NCBI GenBank assembly: GCA_950071875.1
Contig: CATMNW010000167.1
Coordinates: 1 to 6,105, forward strand
Direction of reading: 5' to 3'
DNA length: 6,105 nucleotides
Source: an uncultured Erythrobacteraceae bacterium
GTDB lineage: Bacteria; Pseudomonadota; Alphaproteobacteria; Sphingomonadales; Sphingomonadaceae
Positions 1 through 6,105 of this stretch are shown here, piece by piece. Every line of letters starts with the position of its first letter. Positions within the stretch are counted from its first letter, which is position 1. The position numbers and the translations under genes are program-made. The notes under the pieces are model-generated. The model searched no databases. It saw only the letters and a list, made by a program, of their open reading frames with translations, and was not told the DNA's origin.

Positions 1-296
1 TTGCTACCGCCATTTTCGAATGGCTAGAGACGGTAAAACACCGGATGGAGGGACATGATCGCTTCCAGCTGGCGGTTGCTCGCAATGCGCTTGGAATGAT
101 CGCGCGCGGTGACGCTGTGGAAGTCGAATTCGATGACGAACTGCTCGCGCAGGAATTGCTCGAAGGCGAACGCTCGCTGGCGACGCCGGGCCTCCTCGCC
201 ATGCTGCGCCGCAATGCGCTCGACAAGCTCGGCGCGGATGTGCCCAAATACCCCATGCTCGCGCTCGCCCACGCCAAATGGACAGGAGAGGAATGA
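1..296 (+). CDS. DUF6285-type small protein, C-terminal part (partial at left edge)
   Basis: The reading frame is open from base 3 and ends at TGA 294-296, giving 97 visible residues; the N-terminus is outside the window. What I see is a soluble, helix-rich, acidic protein with no signal peptide or membrane segment. The pattern R-F-Q-L-A-V-A-R-N-A-L near the start and DKLGADVPKYP near the end match my memory of the DUF6285 family, whose members end with a similar L-x-x-P-x-Y-P stretch and usually sit between a phosphotransferase-like kinase gene and an acyl-CoA dehydrogenase gene. The ATG at 45 is probably internal, because family-like sequence continues upstream of it. The stop overlaps the start of the next gene, implying translational coupling. 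By gene order it may correspond to LvaB, the small partner that the LvaA kinase needs in the Pseudomonas levulinate pathway; that link is inference. The biochemical role of the domain itself is not evident from sequence. Confidence 0.72.
   Translation, partial: ATAIFEWLETVKHRMEGHDRFQLAVARNALGMIARGDAVEVEFDDELLAQELLEGERSLATPGLLAMLRRNALDKLGADVPKYPMLALAHAKWTGEE
284..288 (+). promoter_or_regulatory. Shine-Dalgarno AGGAG deciding the acyl-CoA dehydrogenase start
   Basis: AGGAG lies inside the end of the preceding gene. It is 4 bases before the ATG at 293 and 7 bases before the ATG at 296, and it lies downstream of the ATG at 278, so it cannot serve that one. The spacing favours 296, with 293 as the alternative. 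Both starts overlap the TGA of the upstream gene, as expected for coupled translation. Confidence 0.7.
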
Positions 297-1582
297 TGGA
301 TTTCGCCGTACCGCAGGACCTGGAAGACTATTACGCCGAACTCGTCGCCTTCATCGAAAACACCATCGAGCCGCTGGTGGCGAAAGACGACAATATCCGC
401 TTCTTCGACCACCGCCGCGAAGATGCGCGAACCGACTGGGAGCGCGGCGGCCTGCCCAATCACGACTGGGAGGACTTGCTGCGCCAAGCGCGCAAGGCGG
501 CGGACGAGGCAGGACATTGGCGCTTCTCCGCGCCCAAAAAATACGGCGGCAAGGATGGCTCCAACCTGTGGATGGCGGTCATCCGCGACCGCTTCGCCCA
601 GCGCGGTCTCGGCCTCCACAACGATCTCCAGAACGAACATTCGATCGTCGGCAATTTTCCCTTTGTGGCCATGTTCGAGACCTTCGGCACCGAGGAGCAG
701 AAGGAGGAATTCATCAATGGCGGTTTCGAAGGAACACGGCGCGTCGCCTTCGGCCTGACCGAACCCGACCATGGCTCGGACGCCACCTGGATGGAGACCA
801 AGGCGGTGCGCGAGACGCGCGACGGGGTCGACGGCTGGCGGATCGACGGCGAAAAGATGTGGATCACGGGCATGCATGTCGCCACGCATTGCGCGATGTT
901 CTGCCGCACCGGCGGCGAGGACGGCGATGCGCATGGTATCACCTGCCTGCTCGTTCCCAACCCGACCGAGGGCCTCGAGATCGAGGAGTGGATGTGGACC
1001 TTCAATATGCCGACCGACCATCCGCGCCTGTCGGTCAACAACGTCTGGGTGCCCGAAAGCGCGATGCTCGGGCAGGAAGGCCGCGGCCTCGCGCTGGCGC
1101 AGAGCTTCGTTCACCAGAACCGCATTCGTCAGGCCGCCTCTTCGCTCGGCGCGGCGCAGTACTGTATCGAGGAAAGCGTCAGGTATGCACGTGAGCGCAA
1201 GCCCTTCGGCCAGGAACTTGCTCGCAACCAGGCGATCCAGTTCCCGCTGGTGGAGCTTGCCACCCAGTGCGAGATGCTGCGTCTGCTCATCTACAAGACC
1301 GCCTGGGAGATGGACAACATGGCCCATGAAGAGATCGAGAAGACGATCTCCGACAAGGTCTCCATGTGCAATTACTGGGCGAACCGGCTAGTCTGCGAAG
1401 CGGCTGACCGGGCGATGCAAACGCATGGCGGTATCGGCTATTCACGCCACAAGCCGTTCGAGCATATCTACCGCCACCACCGACGCTACCGGATTACGGA
1501 AGGAGCAGAGGAGATCCAGATGCGCAAGGTTGCAGCATATCTATTCGGCTATCTGGGTCCCAAGCGCGGCAAGTACGGCTAG
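296..1582 (+). CDS. Acyl-CoA dehydrogenase, ACAD10/11-like (LvaC-like) branch
   Basis: A cytoplasmic FAD flavoenzyme of 428 residues, complete. Visible family marks are GLTEPDHGSD at 153-162 (acyl-CoA dehydrogenase signature 1, FAD/substrate contact), RERKPFGQ at 299-306 (the conserved R-x-x-F-G flavin-binding turn), and QTHGGIGYSR at 375-384 (signature 2). E402 in RITEGAEEIQ occupies the position of the catalytic base Glu of medium-chain acyl-CoA dehydrogenase. The order is the usual N-terminal helical domain, middle beta domain, C-terminal helical domain. The start at 296 follows the AGGAG at 284-288; 293 would add one Met, and 278 lacks a site. It overlaps the stop of the DUF6285-type gene. 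Members of this branch sit beside phosphotransferase-like kinases. In the LvaABC and ACAD10/11 systems the kinase phosphorylates a 4-hydroxyacyl-CoA and the dehydrogenase-like partner completes its conversion. Whether this protein works on a 4-hydroxyacyl-CoA or carries out ordinary alpha-beta dehydrogenation cannot be read from sequence. The family call is secure; the substrate is not. Confidence 0.93.
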   Translation: MDFAVPQDLEDYYAELVAFIENTIEPLVAKDDNIRFFDHRREDARTDWERGGLPNHDWEDLLRQARKAADEAGHWRFSAPKKYGGKDGSNLWMAVIRDRFAQRGLGLHNDLQNEHSIVGNFPFVAMFETFGTEEQKEEFINGGFEGTRRVAFGLTEPDHGSDATWMETKAVRETRDGVDGWRIDGEKMWITGMHVATHCAMFCRTGGEDGDAHGITCLLVPNPTEGLEIEEWMWTFNMPTDHPRLSVNNVWVPESAMLGQEGRGLALAQSFVHQNRIRQAASSLGAAQYCIEESVRYARERKPFGQELARNQAIQFPLVELATQCEMLRLLIYKTAWEMDNMAHEEIEKTISDKVSMCNYWANRLVCEAADRAMQTHGGIGYSRHKPFEHIYRHHRRYRITEGAEEIQMRKVAAYLFGYLGPKRGKYG

Positions 1583-1671
1583 CGCTCGTTTACCGGTCTC
1601 ATTCGACTATTCGCAGAATTCGCGCTTGACCCTTTGCGGGTTGCAAGGCCTCATGGCTCGCGAGAAACTTC

Positions 1672-1676
1672 GGGGA
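1672..1676 (+). promoter_or_regulatory. Ribosome binding site GGGGA for the DUF305-propeller gene
   Basis: GGGGA stands 8 bases before the ATG at 1685. It is a modest site, but together with the signal peptide that begins exactly at 1685 it fixes the start there, rather than at the in-frame TTG at 1634, which would put 17 arginine-rich residues before the export signal. Confidence 0.5.
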
Positions 1677-1684
1677 CTGACTTC

Positions 1685-3901
1685 ATGATCAATTCGCTTC
1701 GCCTGCTGGGAGCAGGCCTGCTGCTTTCGACCTCCGCCGCCGCGATGGCCCAGACTGTGCCCATCGTTTTGCCGGGCGCTCCCGGCGAGGAGCCGCGGAT
1801 TATCGATGCCGATGAAGCAATCAAGCTGTCGGACACACGCTTCTCTCCCGCCGACGTTACTTTCATGCAGCACATGATCGTTCACCACCAGCAGGCGGTC
1901 GAGATGTCGCAATTGGTCGACGATCGCACGAACAATGATGCGGTCGTCAAGATTGCCGAGGGTATTCTCGCTACCCAGAAAGACGAGATCGAGTTCATGC
2001 AAACCTGGCTGCAGGATCGGAGCCAGCAGGTCGAGATGCAGGGCATGGGCCATGCTCATCACATGATGGAGGGCATGGCCAGCCCGGAAGAGATGAGCGA
2101 GCTTGCCGCTGCAACAGGCACTGCGTTTGACCGGCTGTTCCTGCAACTGATGGTCGAACACCATCGCGGCGCTCTGTCCATGGTCGAAGACCTGCACGAC
2201 ACCTCTGGAAGTGCCTACGATCCGGTCCTGTTTGAATTCACCAATGACGTCGTTACCGATCAGCAGGCAGAAATCGATAGGATGAATGGCGTTCTCGCCA
2301 CCCTTTCGACTGATCCGCGTGCGACGTTGGCCCCCGGTTTCAGGGATGCGGAAGAAGCAATTCTGAACATGCGCAAAGTGGCTTCGCTGCCTAAGCCGGC
2401 GGGTTTCTTCGATCCTGAAAACCCAGCCCAGCTCCAGCCTTTGAAGGAAGCTGCAGAGGACGAGAGCGAAAGTGCGGACGAAGACGAACAGACCAAGTCC
2501 CCGCGCGAAGAAGGCGAAGAAGCCGAAAAGAGCGAGCCGCAGTTCGGCGAGCGTGGCTCTCTCCTCAGCTTTGCTTTCACGGATATCGCTTTCAGCGGCG
2601 ATATCATGGTCGCTGGCAGCTATCACGGTTTCAACGCTTACCGCCTGACTACCGACGGATTGCCGCAGCTGGTCAGCTCGGTGGTGTGCCCTGGCGGGCA
2701 GGGCGATGTGTCCATCGCGGGCGACCTTCTGATCATGAGCGTGCAGGATGCCCGGGCGCGTATCGACTGTGGTTTGGAGGGTATCGACGGAAAGGTAAGC
2801 GACGAACGCTTTCGCGGCATTCGTATCTTCGACATTTCCAATATTTCCCGACCGCGCCAGGTCGGCCTTGTGCAGACCTGCCGTGGCAGCCACACGCACT
2901 CCATCGTGCGTGCCAATGACGAACGGCTGGTCATCTACAACTCCGGCACCAGCTATGTGCGCGATGACGAGGAAATGCAGGGCTGTTTCGAGATTGGCGG
3001 CGACAATACTGCACTATTCAGCATCGACGTAATCGAAGTGCCGGTAGCCGATCCGTCCCGCGCGCGGGTAATCGACAGTCCCCGTGTTTTTGCTACGGAC
3101 GGGGAGATCGCGGGTCTGTGGCGCGGCGGCGATCATGGCGAAGGTTCTCAGGATACAAACAGCACGAACCACTGCCACGATATAACCGTCTTCCCCTCAC
3201 TCGATCTTGCGGCAGGGGCATGTTCGGGCAACGGCATTATCCTCGACATCAAGGATCCGCTGAAGCCGGTTCGCATCGATGATGTAACCGACGAAGGCTT
3301 TGCCTACTGGCACTCGGCCACCTTTAATAACGACGGCACCAAGGTTCTGTTTACCGACGAGTGGGGCGGTGGCGGTCGTCCGCGCTGCCAGGCTGGCGAC
3401 CCTGTGAATTGGGGGGCCAACGCTTTCTACGACATCGAAAATGGCAAGCTGGTCCATCGCGGTAGTTACAAGTTGCCGGCGCCCCAGAGCGACAAGGAAA
3501 ACTGCGTTGCACATAATGGCTCGATTATTCCGGTGCCGGGGCGCGATATCTTCGTCCAGGCGTGGTACCAAGGCGGAATTTCGGTGATCGACTTTACCGA
3601 TGCCGCCAATCCGTTCGAGATAGCCTATTTCGATCGCGGGGCGGTGGACGAGGAGCAATTGGTCACCGGCGGCTACTGGAGCGCCTATTGGTATAACGGC
3701 CGCATCTATGCGACCGAGATAAGCCGAGGTCTGGATGTCTTCGCTCTTGAGCCAAGCGATCACCTGACAGCCGAGGAAATTGCAGCGGCCGAAGGTGCGG
3801 TGTACGCCGATGGCGTTTTCAATCCCCAGACACAAACCCGGGTTACTTGGCCGGAGGCGCTGGTCGCGGCAGCGGCCAGCAGTCGAGGCGAAGGCGAATA
3901 G
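1685..3901 (+). CDS. Exported DUF305 + LVIVD-like beta-propeller protein
   Basis: A 738-residue precursor. A signal peptide covers 1-22 (one Arg, hydrophobic core, cleavage after A-M-A before Q23), so the protein acts in the periplasm or outside; there is no lipobox. Residues about 50-205 form a DUF305 domain made of two similar halves: F60-MQHMIVHH with A71 and M74, against F152-LQLMVEHH with A163 and M166, each followed by an EI[ED]xM helix (101-105 and 196-200). Between them, 118-131 holds five Met and three His, a likely metal (copper-type) site; the DUF305 protein CopM of cyanobacteria binds copper. Residues about 253-286 are an acidic Glu/Asp-rich linker. Residues about 290-690 look like a beta-propeller of the LVIVD type, with blades recognisable at GIRIFDIS (378-385), GISVIDFTD (631-639) and GLDVFAL (682-688). 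Similar His turns recur at H405, H498, H543 and H610. Eight Cys (335, 362, 399, 434, 497, 513, 568, 607) all lie in the propeller, so disulfides are plausible. No enzymatic activity can be assigned. It lies 102 bp after the dehydrogenase gene, so it may have its own promoter. Confidence 0.88.
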   Translation: MINSLRLLGAGLLLSTSAAAMAQTVPIVLPGAPGEEPRIIDADEAIKLSDTRFSPADVTFMQHMIVHHQQAVEMSQLVDDRTNNDAVVKIAEGILATQKDEIEFMQTWLQDRSQQVEMQGMGHAHHMMEGMASPEEMSELAAATGTAFDRLFLQLMVEHHRGALSMVEDLHDTSGSAYDPVLFEFTNDVVTDQQAEIDRMNGVLATLSTDPRATLAPGFRDAEEAILNMRKVASLPKPAGFFDPENPAQLQPLKEAAEDESESADEDEQTKSPREEGEEAEKSEPQFGERGSLLSFAFTDIAFSGDIMVAGSYHGFNAYRLTTDGLPQLVSSVVCPGGQGDVSIAGDLLIMSVQDARARIDCGLEGIDGKVSDERFRGIRIFDISNISRPRQVGLVQTCRGSHTHSIVRANDERLVIYNSGTSYVRDDEEMQGCFEIGGDNTALFSIDVIEVPVADPSRARVIDSPRVFATDGEIAGLWRGGDHGEGSQDTNSTNHCHDITVFPSLDLAAGACSGNGIILDIKDPLKPVRIDDVTDEGFAYWHSATFNNDGTKVLFTDEWGGGGRPRCQAGDPVNWGANAFYDIENGKLVHRGSYKLPAPQSDKENCVAHNGSIIPVPGRDIFVQAWYQGGISVIDFTDAANPFEIAYFDRGAVDEEQLVTGGYWSAYWYNGRIYATEISRGLDVFALEPSDHLTAEEIAAAEGAVYADGVFNPQTQTRVTWPEALVAAAASSRGEGE

Positions 3902-3925
3902 GGTAATCTGTCCGACCAAAGAAAG

Positions 3926-3958
3926 AAGGCCCCCGCTGGATAATGCAGCGGGGGCCTT
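3926..3958. terminator. Bidirectional rho-independent terminator between convergent genes
   Basis: A perfect 13-bp inverted repeat (AAGGCCCCCGCTG at 3926-3938 and its complement at 3946-3958) encloses a 7-base loop. On the + strand it runs into TTTT and then GAGTTTTATT. On the - strand the flank reads CTTCTTTCTTT, so both strands have a U-rich tail. It begins 25 bases after the stop of the DUF305-propeller gene and lies 29 bases beyond the stop of the DUF4168 gene on the other strand, so it can end both transcripts. Confidence 0.92.
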
Positions 3959-3986
3959 TTGAGTTTTATTGGTTTTGAAAGGGTGG

Positions 3987-4388
3987 TTATCCTGCGGGCT
4001 GGGACTGGATCTCTGCTGCCGCAAGCTTCACCCGTTCTGCCAGCTCCGGATCGGACTGCATTGCAGCACCTATTGCGTTGAACGTTTCCGCATCGAGGCC
4101 TGAATCGGCGACGATTTGTGCTGCCTGTTGCTGCTTGGCAGCTTCATCGCCCGAAAGGCCTTGGATCTCGACGACGGCCGCAGCGAAGTTCTGCACCTCG
4201 GCATCGGAATATTCCGCAGTAGCCGCCTCTTCCTCCATCATTGGCTCAGCCGGAGTTTCAGTAGCCGGAGTTTCCGGGGCGGACATGGTTGTTGCCGGAT
4301 CTGCCATCTGTTCTTCGGCAGACTGCGCGGCAGCACTACCTGCAAAAGCCATTGCGGTACCAGCGAAGAGAATAGTGAGGGTTTTCAT
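3987..4388 (-). CDS. Exported DUF4168-domain protein
   Basis: A small periplasmic protein, 133 residues. A signal peptide covers 1-21 (K2, hydrophobic Ala-rich core, cleavage after A-A-A before Q22). Residues about 22-58 are a low-complexity Ala/Pro/Glu/Thr spacer, with a short duplicated ETPAT-like unit encoded by a 12-base direct repeat spaced 15 bases apart (4248-4259 and 4263-4274). Residues about 59-128 match the DUF4168 pattern: YSDAEVQNFAAAVVEI, then a Gln/Ala-rich helix, then SGLDAETFNAIGAAMQSDPEL, with the family's characteristic G-L-x-x-x-x-F-N-x-I and S-D-P-E-L. An AAGGA ribosome binding site (4396-4400 on this strand) stands 7 bases before the ATG. It follows groEL on the same strand but behind groEL's terminator, so it probably has its own promoter, although I could not identify a convincing one in 4389-4560. 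The function of DUF4168 is unknown to me. The predicted fold is helical and soluble. Confidence 0.85.
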   Translation of the reverse strand: MKTLTILFAGTAMAFAGSAAAQSAEEQMADPATTMSAPETPATETPAEPMMEEEAATAEYSDAEVQNFAAAVVEIQGLSGDEAAKQQQAAQIVADSGLDAETFNAIGAAMQSDPELAERVKLAAAEIQSQPAG

Positions 4389-4560
4389 AACGGTTTCCTT
4401 TGGACTGCTGTCCCCTGTGCAACCGATATGAGATCAATGGTCACCTTTGCGAACGGCTGCCGAGACTAAATGTGTCTAAAGAAAGGCAGGAATCCGAAGA
4501 TGACCCCCACGAGCGATGAACCGAGAAGGAATGTACTTCTTGCGGCGCGGAATCGCATGA

Positions 4561-4590
4561 AAAAACCCGGCGGGATCGCTCCCGCCGGGT
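4561..4590 (-). terminator. Rho-independent terminator of groEL
   Basis: An 11-bp perfect stem (4565-4575 paired with 4580-4590) closes a 4-base loop, TCGC. Read on the - strand it is followed directly by TTTTT (4565-4561). It lies 27 bases past the groEL stop codon. There is no comparable T-run on the other strand, so it acts in one direction and insulates the DUF4168 gene from groEL transcription. Confidence 0.93.
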
Positions 4591-4617
4591 CGTATTTCCG
4601 GATTGGCGAGGTAGGGC

Positions 4618-6105
4618 TTAGAAGCCCATGCCCCCCATACCGCCCATGCCGCCCATGTCGGCCATTGCAGGTGCGGCTGCCTTGTCTTCGGGCTTATCGA
4701 CGATGGCAGCTTCCGTCGTAATCAGGAGGCCGGCGACCGACGCTGCGTTCTGCAGGGCAGTACGCACAACCTTGGTCGGGTCGATAACACCAGCGGATAC
4801 CAGATTTTCATAGGTATCGGTCGCAGCATTGAAGCCCAGGCTTTCATCGTTGCCGTCGGTCAGCTTGCCCGCAACAACCGCGCCGTCATGACCGGCATTG
4901 GCTGCGATCTGGCGAACCGGCGCCTGAAGCGCACGGCGAACGATGTCGATGCCACGGGTCTGGTCGTCGTTGCCACCGGTCAGGCCTTCGAGAGCCTTCG
5001 CACCGTAAAGCAGCGCGGTACCACCGCCCGGGACGATACCTTCTTCGACGGCAGCGCGGGTCGCGTGCAGCGCGTCATCGACGCGATCCTTGCGCTCCTT
5101 CACTTCGACTTCGGTTGCACCGCCGACCTTGATGACTGCAACGCCGCCAGCGAGTTTCGCCAGGCGTTCCTGCAGCTTTTCACGGTCGTAGTCGGACGAC
5201 GTATTGTCGATCTGAGTGCGGATTTCCGAAACGCGAGCCTTGATGTCGCCTTCCGAACCGGCGCCGTCGACGATGGTCGTGTTGTCCTTGTCGATGGTGA
5301 CGCGCTTGGCTTCGCCAAGCATGCCGAGCGTGACGTTCTCGAGCTTGATGCCGAGATCTTCACTGATCATTTCGCCCTGCGTCAGGATCGCGATGTCCTG
5401 CAGCATCGCCTTACGGCGATCGCCGAAGCCAGGAGCCTTGACCGCTGCAACCTTGAGGCCGCCGCGCAGCTTGTTCACCACGAGGGTGGCCAGCGCTTCG
5501 CCTTCGATATCTTCCGCGATGATCAGCAGCGGGCGGCCCGACTGGACAGCCGCTTCGAGAACCGGAAGCATCGCCTGCAGGTTCGAGAGCTTCTTTTCGT
5601 GAATCAGGATGTACGGATTTTCGAGTTCGACCGTCATCTTGTCCGGGTTGGTGATGAAGTACGGGCTGAGATAGCCACGGTCGAACTGCATACCTTCGAC
5701 GGTTTCGAGCTCGAATTCGAGGCCCTTCGATTCGTCGACGGTAATCACGCCTTCCTTGCCGACCTTTTCCATCGCTTCGGCGATCTTTTCGCCGACCTCA
5801 CGGTCGCCGTTGGCCGAGATGATGCCGACCTGCGCGATTTCTTCCGAACCGGACACGTCCTTCGAACGTCCCTGGAGGTCTGCAACCACCTTTTCGACAG
5901 CGAGATCGATGCCGCGCTTCAGGTCCATCGGGTTCATGCCCGCTGCAACCGACTTCATGCCTTCGGTCACGATGGACTGTGCAAGGACCGTGGAGGTGGT
6001 GGTGCCGTCACCGGCGGCGTCGTTCGATTTCGAAGCGACTTCCTTGAGCATCTGCGCGCCCATGTTCTCGAACTTGTCCTTGAGTTCGATTTCCTTGGCG
6101 ACGGT
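4618..6105 (-). CDS. groEL: Chaperonin GroEL (Hsp60), N-terminus cut by window edge
   Basis: The 60-kDa subunit of the cytoplasmic GroEL double ring, which folds proteins with ATP and the GroES lid. 495 residues are visible, beginning TVAKEIELKDKFENMGAQM, which aligns with about residue 55 of E. coli GroEL. About 54 N-terminal residues lie beyond the edge, giving roughly 549 in total, the normal length. The ATG at 6063 is internal and not the start. Conserved marks are GDGTTTSTVLAQ (ATP site, E. coli D87), DRGYLSPYF in the apical domain (substrate-binding Y199, Y203, F204), EDIEGEALATLVVNK (apical helix), APGFGDRRKAML, DYDREKLQER, and VDDALHATRAAVEEG containing the catalytic D398 equivalent followed by PGGG. 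The C-terminus has the GGM repeat tail ending MGF, written as 9-base DNA repeats near 4624-4656. No key residue is missing, so this is probably the functional housekeeping copy. groES and the heat-shock control region would lie beyond 6105. Confidence 0.98.
   Translation of the reverse strand, partial: TVAKEIELKDKFENMGAQMLKEVASKSNDAAGDGTTTSTVLAQSIVTEGMKSVAAGMNPMDLKRGIDLAVEKVVADLQGRSKDVSGSEEIAQVGIISANGDREVGEKIAEAMEKVGKEGVITVDESKGLEFELETVEGMQFDRGYLSPYFITNPDKMTVELENPYILIHEKKLSNLQAMLPVLEAAVQSGRPLLIIAEDIEGEALATLVVNKLRGGLKVAAVKAPGFGDRRKAMLQDIAILTQGEMISEDLGIKLENVTLGMLGEAKRVTIDKDNTTIVDGAGSEGDIKARVSEIRTQIDNTSSDYDREKLQERLAKLAGGVAVIKVGGATEVEVKERKDRVDDALHATRAAVEEGIVPGGGTALLYGAKALEGLTGGNDDQTRGIDIVRRALQAPVRQIAANAGHDGAVVAGKLTDGNDESLGFNAATDTYENLVSAGVIDPTKVVRTALQNAASVAGLLITTEAAIVDKPEDKAAAPAMADMGGMGGMGGMGF

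Noticed and set aside
109..1194. Open frame of 361 codons on the + strand overlapping the dehydrogenase
   Set aside because: The translation is Arg-rich and shares no family motif; the dehydrogenase frame has full signatures over the same bases.
1626..1654. TTGACC as a -35 box for the DUF305-propeller gene
   Set aside because: The hexamer at 1626-1631 is good, but at a 17-base spacing the -10 position reads CCTCAT, a poor match. A promoter in this 102-bp gap is likely but I cannot place it.
1634..1684. TTG at 1634 as the start of the DUF305-propeller gene
   Set aside because: It would add 17 residues ahead of a well-formed signal peptide that starts at the ATG at 1685, which also has a ribosome binding site.
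1607..2899. Long open frame of 430 codons on the - strand opposite the DUF305-propeller gene
   Set aside because: It is antisense to a gene with a clear signal peptide and recognisable domains. Its translation is rich in His, Arg and Leu without a family pattern, as expected from the complement of a GC-rich gene.
3197..4024. Open frame of 275 codons on the - strand
   Set aside because: It runs through the bidirectional terminator and overlaps the end of the DUF4168 gene and the propeller region; its composition is that of a shadow frame.
4417..4455. TTCGCA/CATATC as a - strand promoter for the DUF4168 gene
   Set aside because: The spacing of 17 fits, but the -35 matches four of six and the -10 only three of six consensus bases, which is not better than chance.
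4624..4656. Short 9-base tandem repeats
   Set aside because: These are the codons of the normal GroEL GGM tail, not a separate repeat element.
4470..4721. Possible small + strand gene beginning near 4470 or 4500
   Set aside because: It passes through the groEL terminator hairpin and into the antisense of the groEL GGM tail; its Pro/Arg/Cys-rich end is produced by the repeats.

Overview
The window reads as ordinary chromosome of a GC-rich alphaproteobacterium. It most resembles a sphingomonad, possibly Erythrobacteraceae. This is judged by eye from the GroEL sequence with its GGM tail, from codon use, and from a secreted protein pairing DUF305 with a beta-propeller. The taxonomic call is inference. 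I see no mobile element, tRNA, rRNA, CRISPR array or origin.

Left part (1-1582, + strand): the 3' end of a small protein of the DUF6285 type overlaps by a few bases a complete acyl-CoA dehydrogenase of the ACAD10/ACAD11-like branch. A small helper protein followed by an acyl-CoA dehydrogenase matches the lvaB-lvaC order of the Pseudomonas levulinate (4-hydroxyacid) pathway. There a phosphotransferase-type kinase, LvaA, precedes them; here any such gene would lie left of the window. The pair probably forms one translationally coupled unit acting on an acyl-CoA.

Middle (1685-3901, + strand): a 738-residue exported protein has a duplicated DUF305 module (four-helix, His/Met-rich), a very acidic linker, and a large LVIVD-like beta-propeller with eight cysteines. 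It ends just before a strong hairpin with T-rich flanks on both strands, which can terminate this gene and the convergent gene that follows.

Right part (3987-6105, - strand): a small exported DUF4168 protein lies downstream of groEL but is separated from it by groEL's own rho-independent terminator, so it is probably transcribed independently. groEL is complete at its C-terminus and lacks about 54 N-terminal residues at the window edge; groES, if adjacent, would be beyond 6105.

The genes do not form one system. The window holds a metabolic operon end, two unrelated periplasmic proteins facing each other across a shared terminator, and a housekeeping chaperonin. The least characterised elements are the DUF305-propeller fusion and the DUF6285/acyl-CoA dehydrogenase pair.
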